From positions 79,473,937 through 79,537,936 of the forward strand of contig NC_133932.1 of the NCBI RefSeq assembly GCF_031877795.1: a stretch of 64,000 nucleotides of DNA, given 5' to 3'. Under the pieces are notes generated by a model. It searched no databases. It saw only the letters and a list, made by a program, of their open reading frames with translations, and was not told where the DNA came from. The translations under genes were made by a program, and so were the position numbers. Position 1 is the first letter of the stretch. Each line of letters starts with the position of its first letter. Source of the stretch: Strix aluco. Lineage: Eukaryota; Chordata; Aves; Strigiformes; Strigidae. This document shows positions 39,908-53,025 of the stretch, in pieces.

Positions 39908-41010
39908 GAAAAAAACCTTATTTATAAAGAAAAGACAAAGCAGCGTGCTTTGGTTAAGCAGACTGTTTACAACTCTCTCTGTACTTTATTTCCTTTATTT
40001 TGGTATTTTAGCTAATGCCTAAGAAATGGATTGTCTCTAATGCTGATATATTATTACACAGAGCCATTTGATTAGAGGAAGAAACATCTATGTAACAACA
40101 CATAAAGGAAGTTAAAGGGCAAGAACAATCTTAGCTGCAGTATTTTCCATGGCCATGAAAACCTTCATCCAGAGTCTCAGCTGCTATACATTGGCATAAA
40201 CGCCAATATCTTAAAGCTGCATTGGTTTATGTGACCCAAGATGACCTCTGGGATTTGTGGAACCACTGTATAAATACCAGAGCTTTAACCTGCCAGGGTC
40301 AAAATAAATAATGCTTTTGGTCCAGTCTTGGCTCCATGCTTATGTGTTACTCCTTGATTTAAGCAGCATCACGTGAAGCAGCAGAGGGGAGAAGGGAGCC
40401 TTCAGCAGCTCTGCAGTTCTCCCCAGCAAAACCCCCACCAGGCTGTTGCCATTTTCATCTTGCAGATGAGGAAACTGATGAAAAGATAAGCTGTCTCCTC
40501 ACTGCAATGCTAAAAAATGCACTTTTTTTGTAGCCAAAAGAGGCAGTGGCAGAGCTTTCCACTACTAAGTGAGAGGCAAAGCCTTCTCCTGGAAAACCTC
40601 TATCAGGGCAAGAAAACTTTGTTCCTCCAAGCCCCTCACTTGCCACTGGAGTGACATGGAAGTAGGTGAAGAAAAGAGGGATGACAGCAACAACATTCAT
40701 GTCCTCCAGAAGCTAAAACTGAAGGAGCGAGATGCTGCTCTTGCACTGCGGCAGCCCCTTGCACCCACACAGATGCTTCATTCCTGTGAGGGCAAAACAA
40801 ATTAAAGGGTGGGTCCCCACCAGCTCTACCTGTGCAATTGTGCCCATCTGCAGTGAGTGGGTATATGGATGCACAGGGACAAAAGCAGCAAGCTAATTTG
40901 TTAGGAGTGTAAATGCCTGAGGAATGGGATTTTTAAACTATTTTATTTTTTCCCCTGAGATAAAAGAGGCAGTGATGAACCCAAACCTTGGGAGCTGAGG
41001 ACTGGCAAAA

Positions 41011-41111
41011 GGTGCCACTCCAAGCTTTATCCAGAGGAAGAAGGCAGCGGTCTGTGAGGTGCCACTCCAATCTTTATCCAGAGGAAGAAGGCAGCGGTCT
41101 GTGAGGTGCCA
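41011..41111. repeat. 47-base tandem duplication (two copies plus 7 bases)
   Basis: The unit beginning GGTGCCACTCCAA occurs at 41011-41057 and again at 41058-41104, followed by the first seven bases of a third copy. The two full copies differ at one base (CCAAGC versus CCAATC). Such near-identity indicates a recent local duplication, which may vary in copy number. Confidence 0.9.
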
Positions 41112-44100
41112 GGGATGCTCCTGGCAGCGGAGCACAGAACAATTCCTCCCCGCGGCAGATTTGCTGTACCAGCAGGCATAGCTGCAGGCTGCTATCATCC
41201 TAAACCTCCAGCTATTTTCATTTCATCTAAACAAATGCAAAGTTCACCCCTAAACAGGTACAAAATGCTCTAAAAGGGTCTTGGGCTTTTCCTAACACAG
41301 GAAGGATGCAGCAAGCCAAGCCCTGTGTCTCGTGCCTGCGTGGAGAAGGCGTGTGGAGGCTTGCCAGGAAGGGCTGAGGAGCTTTTGCTGGGGGGGGTTG
41401 GTTGGAGCTGGGTGAACTGCTGAAGACGTGAGCCTGTGTCACTAGCATTAAGTAAGTGGGACGGTTGCAGGGTTTAAGGCCTAAGGCACGCAAATCCAGC
41501 CAGGTCTTTCTTCTGAAAGGGCAGGAGCTTCAGCAGCACCTTGGCTGCCAGTAGCGGAGCAGATGCCATCAATAGCCCAGGGAAGTTCAGGGCAGAAACA
41601 GGCAGTCATGTTGCAGGCAAGCCTCAGCTATGTCCAACTACCTCCAGCACCTGTAGGTGCCCCATGGGAGCTAATCAACCTCCCAGGCCCCTGACCTTCT
41701 TAATTTTACTGATGTAAAAATAGCCTCGGGCTCCTCAAGGGGCTGCAGCTGAGGAGGTTCCCTCTCAATGCTGTTGGCTGAACAGGCCCTGTAAAACCCA
41801 CCTGGTCCTCTGGGTCCCCCACAAAGGCAGTTTCCAAGTGTAGTAGAAATAGACATTTCTATGTTTCTGTCTTTGCATGTTCTCCAATTCCCCTTTGTTT
41901 TGCAAGAAGGAAACATGGCAGAAGGGGATGGCTCCAGGGCAGCCAGGGCTTGCACCCGCCAGAGATTTGGCAGAAGAAATCCCAACAAGGAGAAGCCAAC
42001 AGGACTTACTGCAGAGGCCACAGACTTTCCTTCTTCATACTTACAAGCTTTTCAGAGGCGTCCTGCTACTGCTGACACCAAAGTTTAGAGGACTTGGGTT
42101 TTGTTTTGAAGAGTGATATTATTTTGCATGTGCAGGAACAGGATAGCTGGTGAGGCCGTTAGGATTCTGCTACAAGGATGTGTTGAACTGCTCAGGATGA
42201 AGACATCCCCTATGCTGTGCCCCTGAGTTCTCTCCTCTGGGCCCTCCCATTGCTTCCAGCTCTGCCAGGAGGCTGTAGGATGTTCCTATAGTAGGTCTAC
42301 TAATCTGGCTGGTGGACAAAGCTGCTTTCTTTTACTCAGGCACCTGAGGAGACCTTCTGTGGCTTGTTCACAGCCAGCCTGGTTATCTGTGTGCTGACTG
42401 CCACAGACACCTTGGGATCCTGAAAGAAATCATTATGCTTAAAAAGATGAGATGCTTGCTTCCATTTGCAACAACCAGGACACTTTTCACAGCAGAAGCA
42501 GCTACCCACAACCCCTGTAGAGCATGAGCACACAGGCAGTCTTCATAAATTCATGCCCTAGCTTATCCTAATACCCTGCTCAAGTAACCCTGCCCAAGTT
42601 TAGTCCTTTCAGCTGTGCATCCAGCTCCAGTAATAAATTTCTAATCCCAGCAAAGCCCAGCTGCTGCAGGTCTTGCTGCTGAGGAGCTCTACAACAAACT
42701 TTGGCTGGTTCAATGGGCACCAGCCCTGTTAATGGGAGTTCCTGACACCACGATGCTGAAGCACAGATTTCTAGATAAAATTCACATTGGGACATATTTG
42801 CATTACTGAGCAAACTAAATCCAAGTTCTACAAATACCACATCTTATCAGGGCCATCAGTTTTATTGCAAATTGGCTCAAGTGTACGGACTCCTGGAGCA
42901 CGAAGCCACATCCAGCTACATCTTAGAAGGAAGCTCAAAAATAAAGGAGAGGCAGCTGTTTCTCTCTGCAGTATTCATGAGGTAATAATAGTAACAATAA
43001 GGGGAAGTAAAATAGAGCAGTTTCATTGTGATTTTTTTTAAGAAGTAAGGATTCAATTGAATATAAAATGATCATTGATTTTAGACACTTTGATGCACTA
43101 ACGTTTGATTATAACGGAGTCATTTTGTGAGAAGAGCAGAAAGAAAGCTGTGTGAAGAGGAAAAAACCCTCACTTTGTATAGAGAGGTGCTGCTGAGTAG
43201 CACTGCCGGAGTCCTTTATTTAAATAGGAATAATTATATTGCACAGGAAACTTGGATTTGAAAGCAGTTCCTCTGATAATTACTCCTGAAGAGGAATGTA
43301 TCTGCTGCTTTCACCAATGCCTGAAGGCTGGCCTTGTATCACAGAGGGTCATCTGCATTATGGCTAAAATTAAAGCAAAGCGAGAGGAAACAAACAAAAA
43401 AGGACATAAAATTCCAAAATGCCAGGTCAAAAAAAAAAGTTCTTTCCACCAAGAAGTGGTGAAATGTCTTTTAGAGTGAACATCTGATGTAGGCGGAGGT
43501 GAGAGGCAAATAAGAGAATAATTATGCCGCACTTCATTTCCACTTGAAAAGGAATCCCTACTGGCTTCTCTCCATATGATGTCCCCTTACTGCTCTACAC
43601 CTTCTGCTTTCCATTGGGTTTCCACCATACATGTGAGCTCTTATCAAAACCTTTCCAACGGACAGCATTCACTGTGAAAGACTGGCAAATTTCTCTGGCC
43701 AAATAATTGTAATCAGAGAGCTGCTTCTGCTGCTGAAGCAGGGTTTGTTTGCAGTCGGCCTGGATTGCAGCCTGCTCTCTCCACCTTCTTCTCCCTGACC
43801 TTAAAACGTTGGACAGAGCAGGTGAGGCACTGCCTGCATGGAAGTCGAATCCTTTGCAGGAAGATTTAGACCACTCTACCTTCTGTGCAAAGCCAAGCCA
43901 TAATTAAATGACACTTTAAACACTCAGACTGTTGTGGTTTCCCACTTTAGTTATGAAAATGAAGTCCATCTGGTCAGTCCCATGGAAATTGATTCATGGA
44001 AGCTTTTGTAAGCTTGCAAGGAACTTCTCTGCGTGGTCAAGAGCAGTGTGGCTCTTAATTTGGATCCAAGGGTCTCCTAAGGAAGGCCAGCAGAATCAAG

Positions 44101-45008
44101 TGGGTGACGATAAAAGTCTCTGCGCACAGATTAAAACAGGATTGGCTAATACTTCTCACAAGTAGCAAGAGGTCATTTCCCCCCAAAATTTCTCTAAGCA
44201 GTACAGGATTCATATTAATGTGCATGTGTAGTGGTGGGGAAAGGTATTTGATTACTGCAGAACAGGTCACTTACAAATCGTCTCCTCACCTTTCAGACAG
44301 CATGCTCAATCTGTGCTGGCAAGAGAAATCAATTCATTGCAACTAATGGGCCTAAATGACCTGTTAAAGCACTGTAATGGTGCAAGGACTGAAAGGTGCT
44401 CCTCAACCACGTGATGGTAAAAAAGCCTAAGTCCTTTGTAGAATGAAAGGAAGAAAAGAGGAACAAGATGGTTTAAAAGACTAACCACTCTCAGACAAAA
44501 ATAGAGCTGACAGGTGGCATGGAGTTTCCATCATGCACATATGCTCAGAAGAGAAGCTCAGGTGAAAGCCAGAGGAGGAAGGACCTGGCTCTCTGGGGAC
44601 AGGAATGGGGATGCACAGCACCTCACTGTGTGTTCCAGCTCGACAGAGGAGGGGGTCACCCTAGGTATCTCTGTAGGCAGCCAGGCTGGGAAGGCTCCAG
44701 AAAAGACAATCCTGCCTAGAAGTTGAATTTTGTTGCCCTCTGGCAAAGCCTCAGTCACTCTCTCCATTTGCTTACACAGGAAGCTTGGGGCTGAATGCAA
44801 AAGGCCTGAATTTTGTGTGGTAAAAGCAAACTTCTGTTATGTGTGCACACAGAAAAGGATGCTCAGAAGAAAACTATTGCTACTGTTTAGGCAATCCATA
44901 TAAATACTGTGCTACATCTGGCAAATAGAGTGGCTGCAAGCAAGGAAGTGCAGAGTTGGCTGACAATTTGATGTAATTCAGTTTCATTTGCCTTATAGGC
45001 TTTCTATA

Positions 45009-46325
45009 TAGAATCATAGAATGGTTTGGGTTGAAAGGGACCTTTAATGGTCATCTAGTCCAACCTCCCTGCAACATGCAGGGACATCTTCAATTAAATC
45101 AGGTCACTCAAAGCCCCGTCCAACCTGACCTTCAATGTTTCCAGGGATGGTGTGTCCACAACTTCTCTGGGCAACCTGTTCCAGTGTTTCACCACCCTCA
45201 TTGTAAAAACTTTCTTCCTTATATCTAGTCTGTATCTACCCTCTTTTAGTTTAAAACCATTACGCCTTGTCCTATCACAACAGGCCCTACTAAAAAGTCT
45301 GTCCCCATCTTTCTTATAAACCCCCTTTAAGTACTGAAAGGCCACAATAAAGTCTCCCTGGAGCCTTCTCTTCTCCAGGCTGAACAACCCTAACTCTCTC
45401 AACCTTTCCTTAGTGTTCCAGCCCACTGATCATTTTTGTGGCCCTTCTCTGGACCTACTCCAACAGGTCCATGTCCTTCTTATGTTGGGGGCCCCAGAGC
45501 TGGACACAGTACTCCAGGTGGGGTCTCACCAGAGGGGAGTAGAGGGGCAGAATCACCTCCCTTGACCTGCTGGTCATGCTTCTTTCTATGCAGCCCAGGA
45601 TACAACTGGCTTTCTGGTCTGCAAGCACACATTGCTGACTCATGTCCAGCTTTTCATCCACCAGTACCCTCAAGTCCTTCTCTGCAGGGCTGCTCCCAAT
45701 CCCTTCATCCCCCAGCCTGTATTGATACTGGGCTTGCCCCAACCCCAGTGCAGAACCTTGCACTTGGCCTTGTTGAATGTCATGAGGTTCAGATGGGCCC
45801 ACTTTTCAAGCTTGTCCAGGTCCCTCTGAATGGCATCCCATATCTCAGACATGTCAACTGCACCACTCAGCTTGGTGTCATCTGCAAACTTGCTGAGGGT
45901 GCACTCAATCCCCCTGTCTATGTCATTGATGCATATATTAAACAGTACTGGTCCCAATACAGACCTTTGAGGGACACCACTCATCACTGGTCTCCATCCA
46001 GACATAGAGCTGTTGATGACTACTTTCTGGATGTGACCATCCAGCCAATTCCTTTTCCACTGAACACTCCACACATCAAATCCCTCTCTCTCCAATTTGG
46101 AGAGAAGGATGTTGCGGGGGATCATGTCAAAGGCCTTATAGAAGTCAAGATAGATGACATCAGTAGTTCTTCCCTTGCCCACTGATGCAGTCACTCCATC
46201 ATAGAAGGCCACTAGGTTGGTCAGGCAAGACTTGCCCTTGGTGAAGCCATGCTGGCTGTCTCTAATCACCTCCCTGTCCTCCATGTGCCTTAGCATAGCT
46301 TCTAGGAGGACCTGTGTGTTGTCAT
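45009..46325 (-). mobile_element. CR1 LINE, 5'-truncated, minus orientation
   Basis: The left end reads TAGAATCATAGAATGG on the plus strand, the reverse complement of the CR1 3' terminus (ATTCTATGATTCTA type). It continues into the well-known CR1 3' region and the ORF2 reverse-transcriptase domain, then stops abruptly near 46325. A full CR1 is about 4.5 kb, so only the last 1.3 kb remains. 5' truncation is normal for target-primed reverse transcription. It lies between MBNL2 and RAP2A in the same orientation as both. It is clearly better preserved than the two other CR1 relics in the window. Confidence 0.93.
45094..46296 (-). pseudogene. CR1 ORF2 reverse transcriptase remnant (frameshifted)
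   Basis: From 46296 to 45670 the minus strand is open for 209 codons and carries RT-domain motifs: [38 protein letters not shown] and the catalytic FADDTKL. The reading then continues in another frame (45802-45455, with [19 protein letters not shown] and [20 protein letters not shown]), meets a stop after DLLE, and resumes in the first frame (45426-45094, with RLRELGLFSLEKRRL and HWNRLPREVV). At least two frameshifts and one premature stop mean it cannot make active ORF2 protein. The conserved Gly of SGVPQGS is Arg here. The endonuclease domain is lost with the 5' end. Confidence 0.9.
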
Positions 46326-47757
46326 AAATTACTTCTTAGATTGTACTTCGTAAAGCAGAATATTTAAAATACCTTGCTACAGAGTAAGTTCTGTGAAGAG
46401 TAAGAGGAACTGATCTAGATGACAAATGAGCACATCTGAAATGTGTGTTTAAAGATGACTGAAGCAAACTTGAAATAAAAGTAGTTTGGCCCTTAAAAGC
46501 TACAAAGGATGCATGATCAATCTAACAAGTAAGCTGGGGAGAAAAACACCAAACAAAAATCTCCATACATACCTGCAACTCCAAATAAAATTGGACTTGA
46601 AGAAGTTCAGCCTCTCCCATCACCCAATTAAAAGGAAATAAAATGAAAGTCCATGGGCCACAGGAGGAGTTGCTGGTATGCTTCTACTGCTGCCCATAAG
46701 CACTTACCATGGACTCTGAGATGACAGCTGAGGAATGGGCAGTGCCATCAACCCAGGGACTTCTCCAGTGATTGGTCTTGGAAAGTTCACGCTCATGGAG
46801 GAGGGCACTGATTCTCTATTAGAAGAGTTCAACCTCATTTATTTCTGCTAGAATGGGTATAAAGTAATCACCTTTAAGGTCAACAGAAAGAGAAAATGCT
46901 TTCTATCACATCCTGTAGTTAGAAAACCTACCGAAATCTACTCAAGGCTGACCACTTTTTTCCCCTGTGAGTCCTTGTTTACTTGTACTTGCTTGCGTAG
47001 CTTTTCTTTTGAGCACATTTGGCTTGAGGAAGGACACAAAACAGCACTCTTGCCTTTCACCATTTATCTTAAACGTGGAAATGAATGTGTAGGCTCTACC
47101 TAACACCTGTCCAAGGGCAGCTTGTTATCAAGACTTACAGAGAAATTAAAGCAACGTAACTAGATAGAGTAGGGTACAATTGTTTCACATGAAACTTTTA
47201 AACAGAACGAATTATTTGCATACAGGGACAGCCCATCCCATTGCAATTGCATTCAAAGTTATACTGATAACATCACATCTTCATTGGCATAATAATAATT
47301 TAATAAAGCCCATGTGAAGATTAAGCCTGAAGAAATTCTATTATGTGCCAAAGGGTTACCATATTTCTTCATTCCTCCCTGTAACGTGGTAAGAGATAAG
47401 AACATCTTGAATTCACCAAATCTGTAAAGTTTGTGTTGTCAGGTTTATGAGCGGCTCTTTAACTTTACATCCACGAGCACATGGGCATGTTAGGTGACAT
47501 GAAAAACATTTCTAGGCATCATGGTAGGAGAGAAAAAGCTTAAATATGCAAGCTGGATGTAGTCCAAATACCTACAGAGAAGAACAGGGATTTTAACTAT
47601 TAATCAGACCATTTAAGCCAATCTCATGATTTTGTGATTTCTTGCGCATGACAGTGTTTTAAAATCCATCAAAACCATTGTTACAATTGACAGTCCCTCG
47701 TGAAAACAGGTGGAATTCATTGACTGAACTCATCTGAGGTGTTGTAGAGTATCTGAG
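46326..47757. other. Intergenic between CR1 and solo LTR, no gene seen
   Basis: AT-rich unique sequence with no open frame of note. It separates two independent retroelement insertions. Confidence 0.6.
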
Positions 47758-48339
47758 TGTCGTGGCTTAACCCCAGCTGGCAACTAAACACCACGCAGCT
47801 GCTCGCTCACTCCTCCCCTGCCCCTCAGTGGGATGGGGAGGAGAATCAGAAAGAAAAAAAAGTAAAACTCGTGGGTTGAGAAAAGAACACTTTAATAATT
47901 AAAATAATATAAAATAAAATATTATAATAAGTAACAGTAATAATAATGGAAGATAACAAAAAGAGAAATAAAACCCAAGAAAAGACAAGTGATGCACAGA
48001 GCAGTTGCTCACCACCCGCTGATCAATGCCTGAGCAGTAATCTGCCCCTCCTGGCCAACTCCCCCCAGTTTATATACTGAGCATGACATTCTGTGGTATG
48101 CAATATCCCTTTGGCTAGTTTGGGTCAGCTGTCCTGGCCATGCTCCCTCCCAGCTTCTTTTGCATCTCCTCGCTGGCAGGGCATGGGAACTGAAAAATCC
48201 TTGACTTAGGATAAGCACTACTTAGCAACAACTAAAACATCAGTGTTCTGTCAACTTTATTCTCATACTAAATCCAAAATACAGCACTGTACCAGCTACT
48301 AGGAAGAAAATGAACTCTGTCCCAGCTGAAACCAGGACA
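47758..48339 (-). mobile_element. Solo LTR of an endogenous retrovirus (ERVL-like), minus orientation
   Basis: A 582-base unit starts TGTCGTGGCTTAACCCCAGC and ends CAGCTGAAACCAGGACA, giving the TG...CA ends of an LTR. It matches an LTR type I know to be frequent in bird genomes. Flanks CTGAG (47753-47757) and CTAAG (48340-48344) form a probable 5-base target-site duplication with one mismatch; five bases suits ERVL-type integrases. On the minus strand it has a TATATAAA box (48076-48069) and an ATTAAA poly(A) signal (47896-47891) within an AT-rich R/U5-like region. No internal retroviral genes or second LTR are present, so it arose by LTR-LTR recombination. Family naming is left open. Confidence 0.87.
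48069..48076 (-). promoter_or_regulatory. LTR TATA box
   Basis: TATATAAA on the minus strand in the context CAGTATATAAACTGGGG, the usual position for the U3 promoter of this LTR type. Transcription from it would run in the direction of RAP2A, about 21 kb away. Confidence 0.6.
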
Positions 48340-51300
48340 CTAAGGCACCTGCATGGGGCTGGCAGACTTGAGTTAAGATACCCATCCAGACCTGTGCTCC
48401 TCCATAGCAGCAGCTTTAGGCCAAGCGGGTACCCTGCAGTGTCTGAAATGATACTTGACAGCTACAGAGAGAAAACTGGATCCCGCCCTAACAGCTTTCC
48501 AAGTGTGAAAAACTTGCTTGCTTGCAGTCCTGAGCTGTGCTGTCAGCTACCAACTTTAGCATCTCTGAATGTACTCCGCTGGCACTCAGTGTGGTGACTA
48601 CAACCATAAAACAAGGAAATAAAAGCATTTCCTCCCTCTAGTCTCTCTGAAAAGGAGGCATTCATGGCAAATGTAAACACAGCTCAGGTTTAGCATAGGC
48701 ATGCACCTGGGTCACCATCCCTGGGGCTATTCCTACAAGGTGGATTTAGGTGGTTTACACCTATTGTGGTCACCCTCCTCACCAACACATCCCAGCATCT
48801 GTTTGGTCCAGTGACCCTCTGAGGAACCACACACCAGGTAGGCTACACCCTGACTGTTTTGTGACAATTAGACTAAGGAGGATACTCACCGGAATTTGTT
48901 TTCCTTAAAAGTAGTATCCAAATCCAGCTCTCTGAAGATGAGAGGAGCAAGGCGTCTTTCCTGTAGTGATTTTCCTAAATCATAAAGCCAAGTTTATTTT
49001 CCTCACTCTGTAAGAAGCTTTGGTGGAACTAATGCAACTGCAACACAACATTGCATAAGCAGCTCACACCGATATCTTCCTTTCACATTTCTTAATTTTT
49101 TTTTCCCCTGTTACAGCAGAAGGTATTTTCATGTAATGAAACATGTGATCTACTTTCCACAATCTATGGTTTCTGTTACAGAATTAGAAGAATAAAAATT
49201 TAGAATACATTTCTGTAGTTTATTAATTCACAGATAATCTGACTATATCTATACCTATCACAATTTGCTTGCAAACCAGCAATAGTAACTGCTTTAATGC
49301 AACAGCTGAGATAGTATGGCCCTCACACACACTCACTCCAGCAATAAAAATCATCTTGACCCATGCAAAAAGTCTCCAGAACTGCCAATTATATGACATT
49401 AAAAAGGCAGGTTACTCCACAAAAGGCTTGGCTAGCGAAATGATTGCAGGCATAAAGAGCATGGTATGCATATGATCAGATGCCAAGGAAGGTTTTCAGC
49501 AATTCCAGACACGGTATTTTTTTTGGTCCCATGAAGTCGCGCAAGAAATGCCTCTAGCAGAAGACTCAATGCCCACACTGTCAAGCAGCCTTGCCCACAA
49601 GTCCGTTTTTCCACAAGCACCATACAGAATGTACAGAAATGTTGGGTTGTTCCTAGGCTCTCTTCTGGAGTGAAACAACTCCTCCTGAAACAAAACCCAG
49701 CTGCTGTTTCAGTACCTCGCTCAACAGACACTCCCAAAATACAGCACGGACAAGGCTGAACCAGTTTTGGCTTCCTCCGCTGTATACAAACATGCAAAGC
49801 TATCCCAGCAGGCTCTGACCCCTCAGATGTCACATCCCCTTTTGTTTCATGGTATTAATTCCAGTGGGCTGCAAAAAAACCCAGCCCTCAGATTACTTCA
49901 GACTTTTGAACTGAAAACCAAACAAAACATACTGAAAATAATAATTATGATTTATGGTCATGGCTACACCATGTGGGGCCAGAAGGGAGACACAATGAAA
50001 CGCTGTGAGTGTGGACCTGGCCAGTCTGCTCTAGAGAAAGCTGATGTTGAGCAACACAATGCTGCTGCAGCGCTTGGCCTGGGGTGAGGGACTGCTCCCT
50101 GCTGGGGAGCAGCCTTTGGCACCAAAGCTGTGGCCACGGTCTGTCTGTGAGGACGTGCGTGGCGGGGGGAATACCAAAAGTTTCTAAAGCCTCTTCTCTA
50201 GAAGTATCTTGCTTCCTTTTGGAAGCACTGATGTTACCTGAAGGGGGTATGCGCTGCACACAGAGGCGTTACAAAGATTGCTGGTTTGGTGTGGCTCCTG
50301 AAAACTCACGTCTACCACAAGTGCTTCTTCACTGCCAAAAAAGTGCCAAAGTTGACAAGAAACAAAGCAGCCTTCAGACAAGAAAATGGACAGTCCTGAC
50401 CGTTCCTGGCAGCCAACTGTCCAGGGTGGGGTTTAACATAGGAAAGTGTGAACAGACAGGGTTTCCGCTCCTGAATCATTAGGAGTTGAATTTGAATTGT
50501 TTGCTGCTTCTTCTCTACAGTGCCCTTGCAGCCCTCTAATGCTCCAGTCCTTCTCTGTCCCTGTAAGTCACTCCCATATCTCCTCTCCACCCCATGTGCT
50601 TGTTCTCAGCAGGCTTCTGGCTCAGTACGTTTGTGATACATCCAAATTCACTGGTTGACCTGAGGGTTTTCCACATCACTTGTGTGACCTTGGACTCCTT
50701 TCAAACCAGCCCTGTGCAGATGAAACGTATACAACTTTATGACACAAACCCTTCTTGATTCTGCAGGAATTGTATTTCCTTTTTTTAAAACATTTAAAAA
50801 AATAGATCAGAGAAGATGGTGTGAAGAAACCATGGAGCTGCAAGCCAGAGATTTTAATCCCTCCTCTGTCACTAGCTTGCCGTGTGATTGCTGCCCTTGG
50901 GCACGCAACTCCTCTGCCACGCTGCTCTCCCCAGAGGAACCAGTAGATAATGGGGATTATTGGTTGGTGTAATATTCTCTGAGATGTAGGCAAGAAAAGA
51001 GGATGCAGAGGATACACTGGTGAAAAAATCCCCCAACGGTTAGGCATCTGCGAGCCACACCGCTGAGATAACCACTGCCTGCCTGCATCCCAGCATGCAC
51101 GGGCAGGCAGAAAGGGCACGAAAGGCCTGTTAGGGGCTAAAGCCATGCAGCATGGCATCCTCAGCACGCCGTCTCCAAGGGGAGAAGAGTACATGCTTCC
51201 TCACATAGCATCTACCTCTGTCCCGCACCTGGGGATTGCACTTAAGGATTTGTTACTTGAACATGCAATTAAGGAAAAAATAGAATAAAATAGAAAAAAA

Positions 51301-51429
51301 AGAATAAAATAAAAATAAAATATACTTTTTAAAGACTCCTCCACTTTCTTTTGACTGTTTTTGTTACCCCAGACCCCTCTTCCCAGAGCCGCGCCACAAG
51401 AAAGGATCACCGTGACTCCGCTCTCATTT
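48340..51429. other. Intergenic downstream of MBNL2, no gene recognised
   Basis: Unique-looking sequence between the solo LTR and the presumed MBNL2 3' end. Frames up to 172 codons exist (for example 50676-51194, minus) but resemble no family. A run of AATAAA/AAAATA-like repeats lies at about 51279-51326. Confidence 0.55.
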
Positions 51430-51442
51430 TAAAATGCTTCTT

Positions 51443-51448
51443 TTTATT
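51443..51448 (-). terminator. MBNL2: Distal poly(A) signal candidate AATAAA, MBNL2
   Basis: AATAAA on the minus strand in the context CTGAAATAAAAAGAAGC. It is followed within about 60-90 bases by G/U-rich sequence (TTTCTTGTGG, then GGGGTCTGGGG). This makes it the best candidate for the distal end of MBNL2, where the AT-rich UTR also gives way to ordinary intergenic DNA. Confidence 0.45.
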
Positions 51449-51759
51449 TCAGTGGTTGTACATTGGGTGAATGAATTTAACGTCACAACAGAAATAGAAT
51501 GGCTATTTAACAGACCACTAGTAGTTATATGCTGAAAAAGAGTGAATGGAGGGGTTTCTTTTAACTGTTACCGAAATATTCATCGTACGCGTTTGTCAAT
51601 TATGCTGGATGAGAGAGGCAAACAAAAAGGTATTTTGGTGAGGTGCTGTATCCTTTGAAGAAAATAAACACTGAGACACCTCAAGTCACTTGAAATCGTG
51701 TCCCAGCTACGCTATTCACTGTCTCTGTGTTGGCCCATCTCATGGTTCTTTTAGGGGGT

Positions 51760-51765
51760 TTTATT
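51760..51765 (-). terminator. MBNL2: Poly(A) signal candidate AATAAA, MBNL2
   Basis: AATAAA on the minus strand in the context CAACAAATAAAACCCC, about 2.48 kb after the stop codon, just beyond an A-rich run. No strong GU-rich element follows. Confidence 0.35.
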
Positions 51766-51770
51766 TGTTG

Positions 51771-51787
51771 TTTTTTTTTTTTTTTTT
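51771..51787 (+). repeat. T17 homopolymer (A17 in MBNL2 RNA)
   Basis: Seventeen T on the plus strand, therefore an internal oligo(A) run in the MBNL2 3' UTR. It can misprime oligo(dT) in cDNA libraries and mimic a poly(A) end here. Confidence 0.85.
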
Positions 51788-53025
51788 AATTAAACAAAGC
51801 ATTTAAAATTTAATCATTTTCATTAGACTTTTTTTAAAATATAAACAAAGTTTTGGCAAATAATATTTATACAGAAAAATAGTTTTAGATCTTCCCAAAT
51901 TTTGAAATAGTCTATAAAATTACTTTATAAATAAATAAAATGCAGAATCTGTTGTACACGTATTTGCACATCTCTGTAATTGCCTCCTTACTGTTAGCAT
52001 AGGTTTGTACTTGTACAGTTTTCAGGAATATTACAAAGTCATAAAGTCGGAAAGTGGATCTCTTATTAAAAATACATTTTCTCTTTTTGTCTGTCAGTTT
52101 ATCTGGATGAAAGACCTGATGTATCTGAAGCTGTGTCATCCATGGGCAAAAAATAGTAGTATTGGATTAATTGTAAAAAACATAGAATAACAGTTATTTT
52201 GAAACATAAAAAGTTCACACAAAACAATGTCTTGAAGAGTTATCTACATAAAATATTTAAACAACATGGATAATTTACCATTTAGTATTATACAATAAGC
52301 TACCCAAATGCCTAAATTAACTATTATAAAAAAATAAAAACAACTTTGACAGATATAGGCAAGTTGCAGTGTCAACTACCTAGTTATAATGACTGAGAAA
52401 GTCTACAAATATTAGTGTTTTAATAGTATATAATGGTGATACCTTAACTGCTAAAGTAACAAGTTAAGATACATTATTTTTCCACAAATTAAAACTAACG
52501 CAACGTTACAAGCACTATGTTAATTTTACAATCAAATTGTGATTATTTTTTTTCTTTCGGATGATCAATCTCCAGCTTTATATATAAATAGATAGTAATT
52601 AGACATCGGACAAACAAGATTTAGCCTGGAAAATAATTTCCTAGACAAATAGTTATATGGTTAGTGCCTTCAGTCGTTCAGAACAGGCAGTGCTGCCAAA
52701 GTTTAAAATAGTTTACAATCAATCTGAAGAGGTTAAGTTAAAATACTGCAATCACTAATAATGTCCACATAGAAAACTTATGCTGCAAACAATTATACAT
52801 AATATCCATTTATAACAGCTGTCTTGTTTTTTTAAACAATAATTTAAAAACTATGTCATTTATGTGATACATGTGCAACATATAAAATGTGAAATATGAA
52901 ATATTTGGTACAATAGTGCTTGAAACAAATCTCAAATCAAACAAATGAAATTTTAATTATACATATATAATTACCTTGTAAATCAACAAAGTATTTAAAA
53001 AAGTAAACAACATTAAAATCTGCTT

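Larger units (their letters stand above)
37561..45008. other. Intergenic, no gene recognised
   Basis: Mixed composition, with somewhat GC-richer stretches at 38.3-38.5 and 40.3-42.6 kb. It contains the 47-base tandem duplication and the (CA)10 repeat. Chance frames of up to 116 codons on either strand show no recognisable domain. Unannotated regulatory or noncoding RNA sequence may be present. Confidence 0.55.

Noticed and set aside
45436..46185. 249-codon plus-strand frame
   Set aside because: It is the antisense shadow of the CR1 reverse-transcriptase region.
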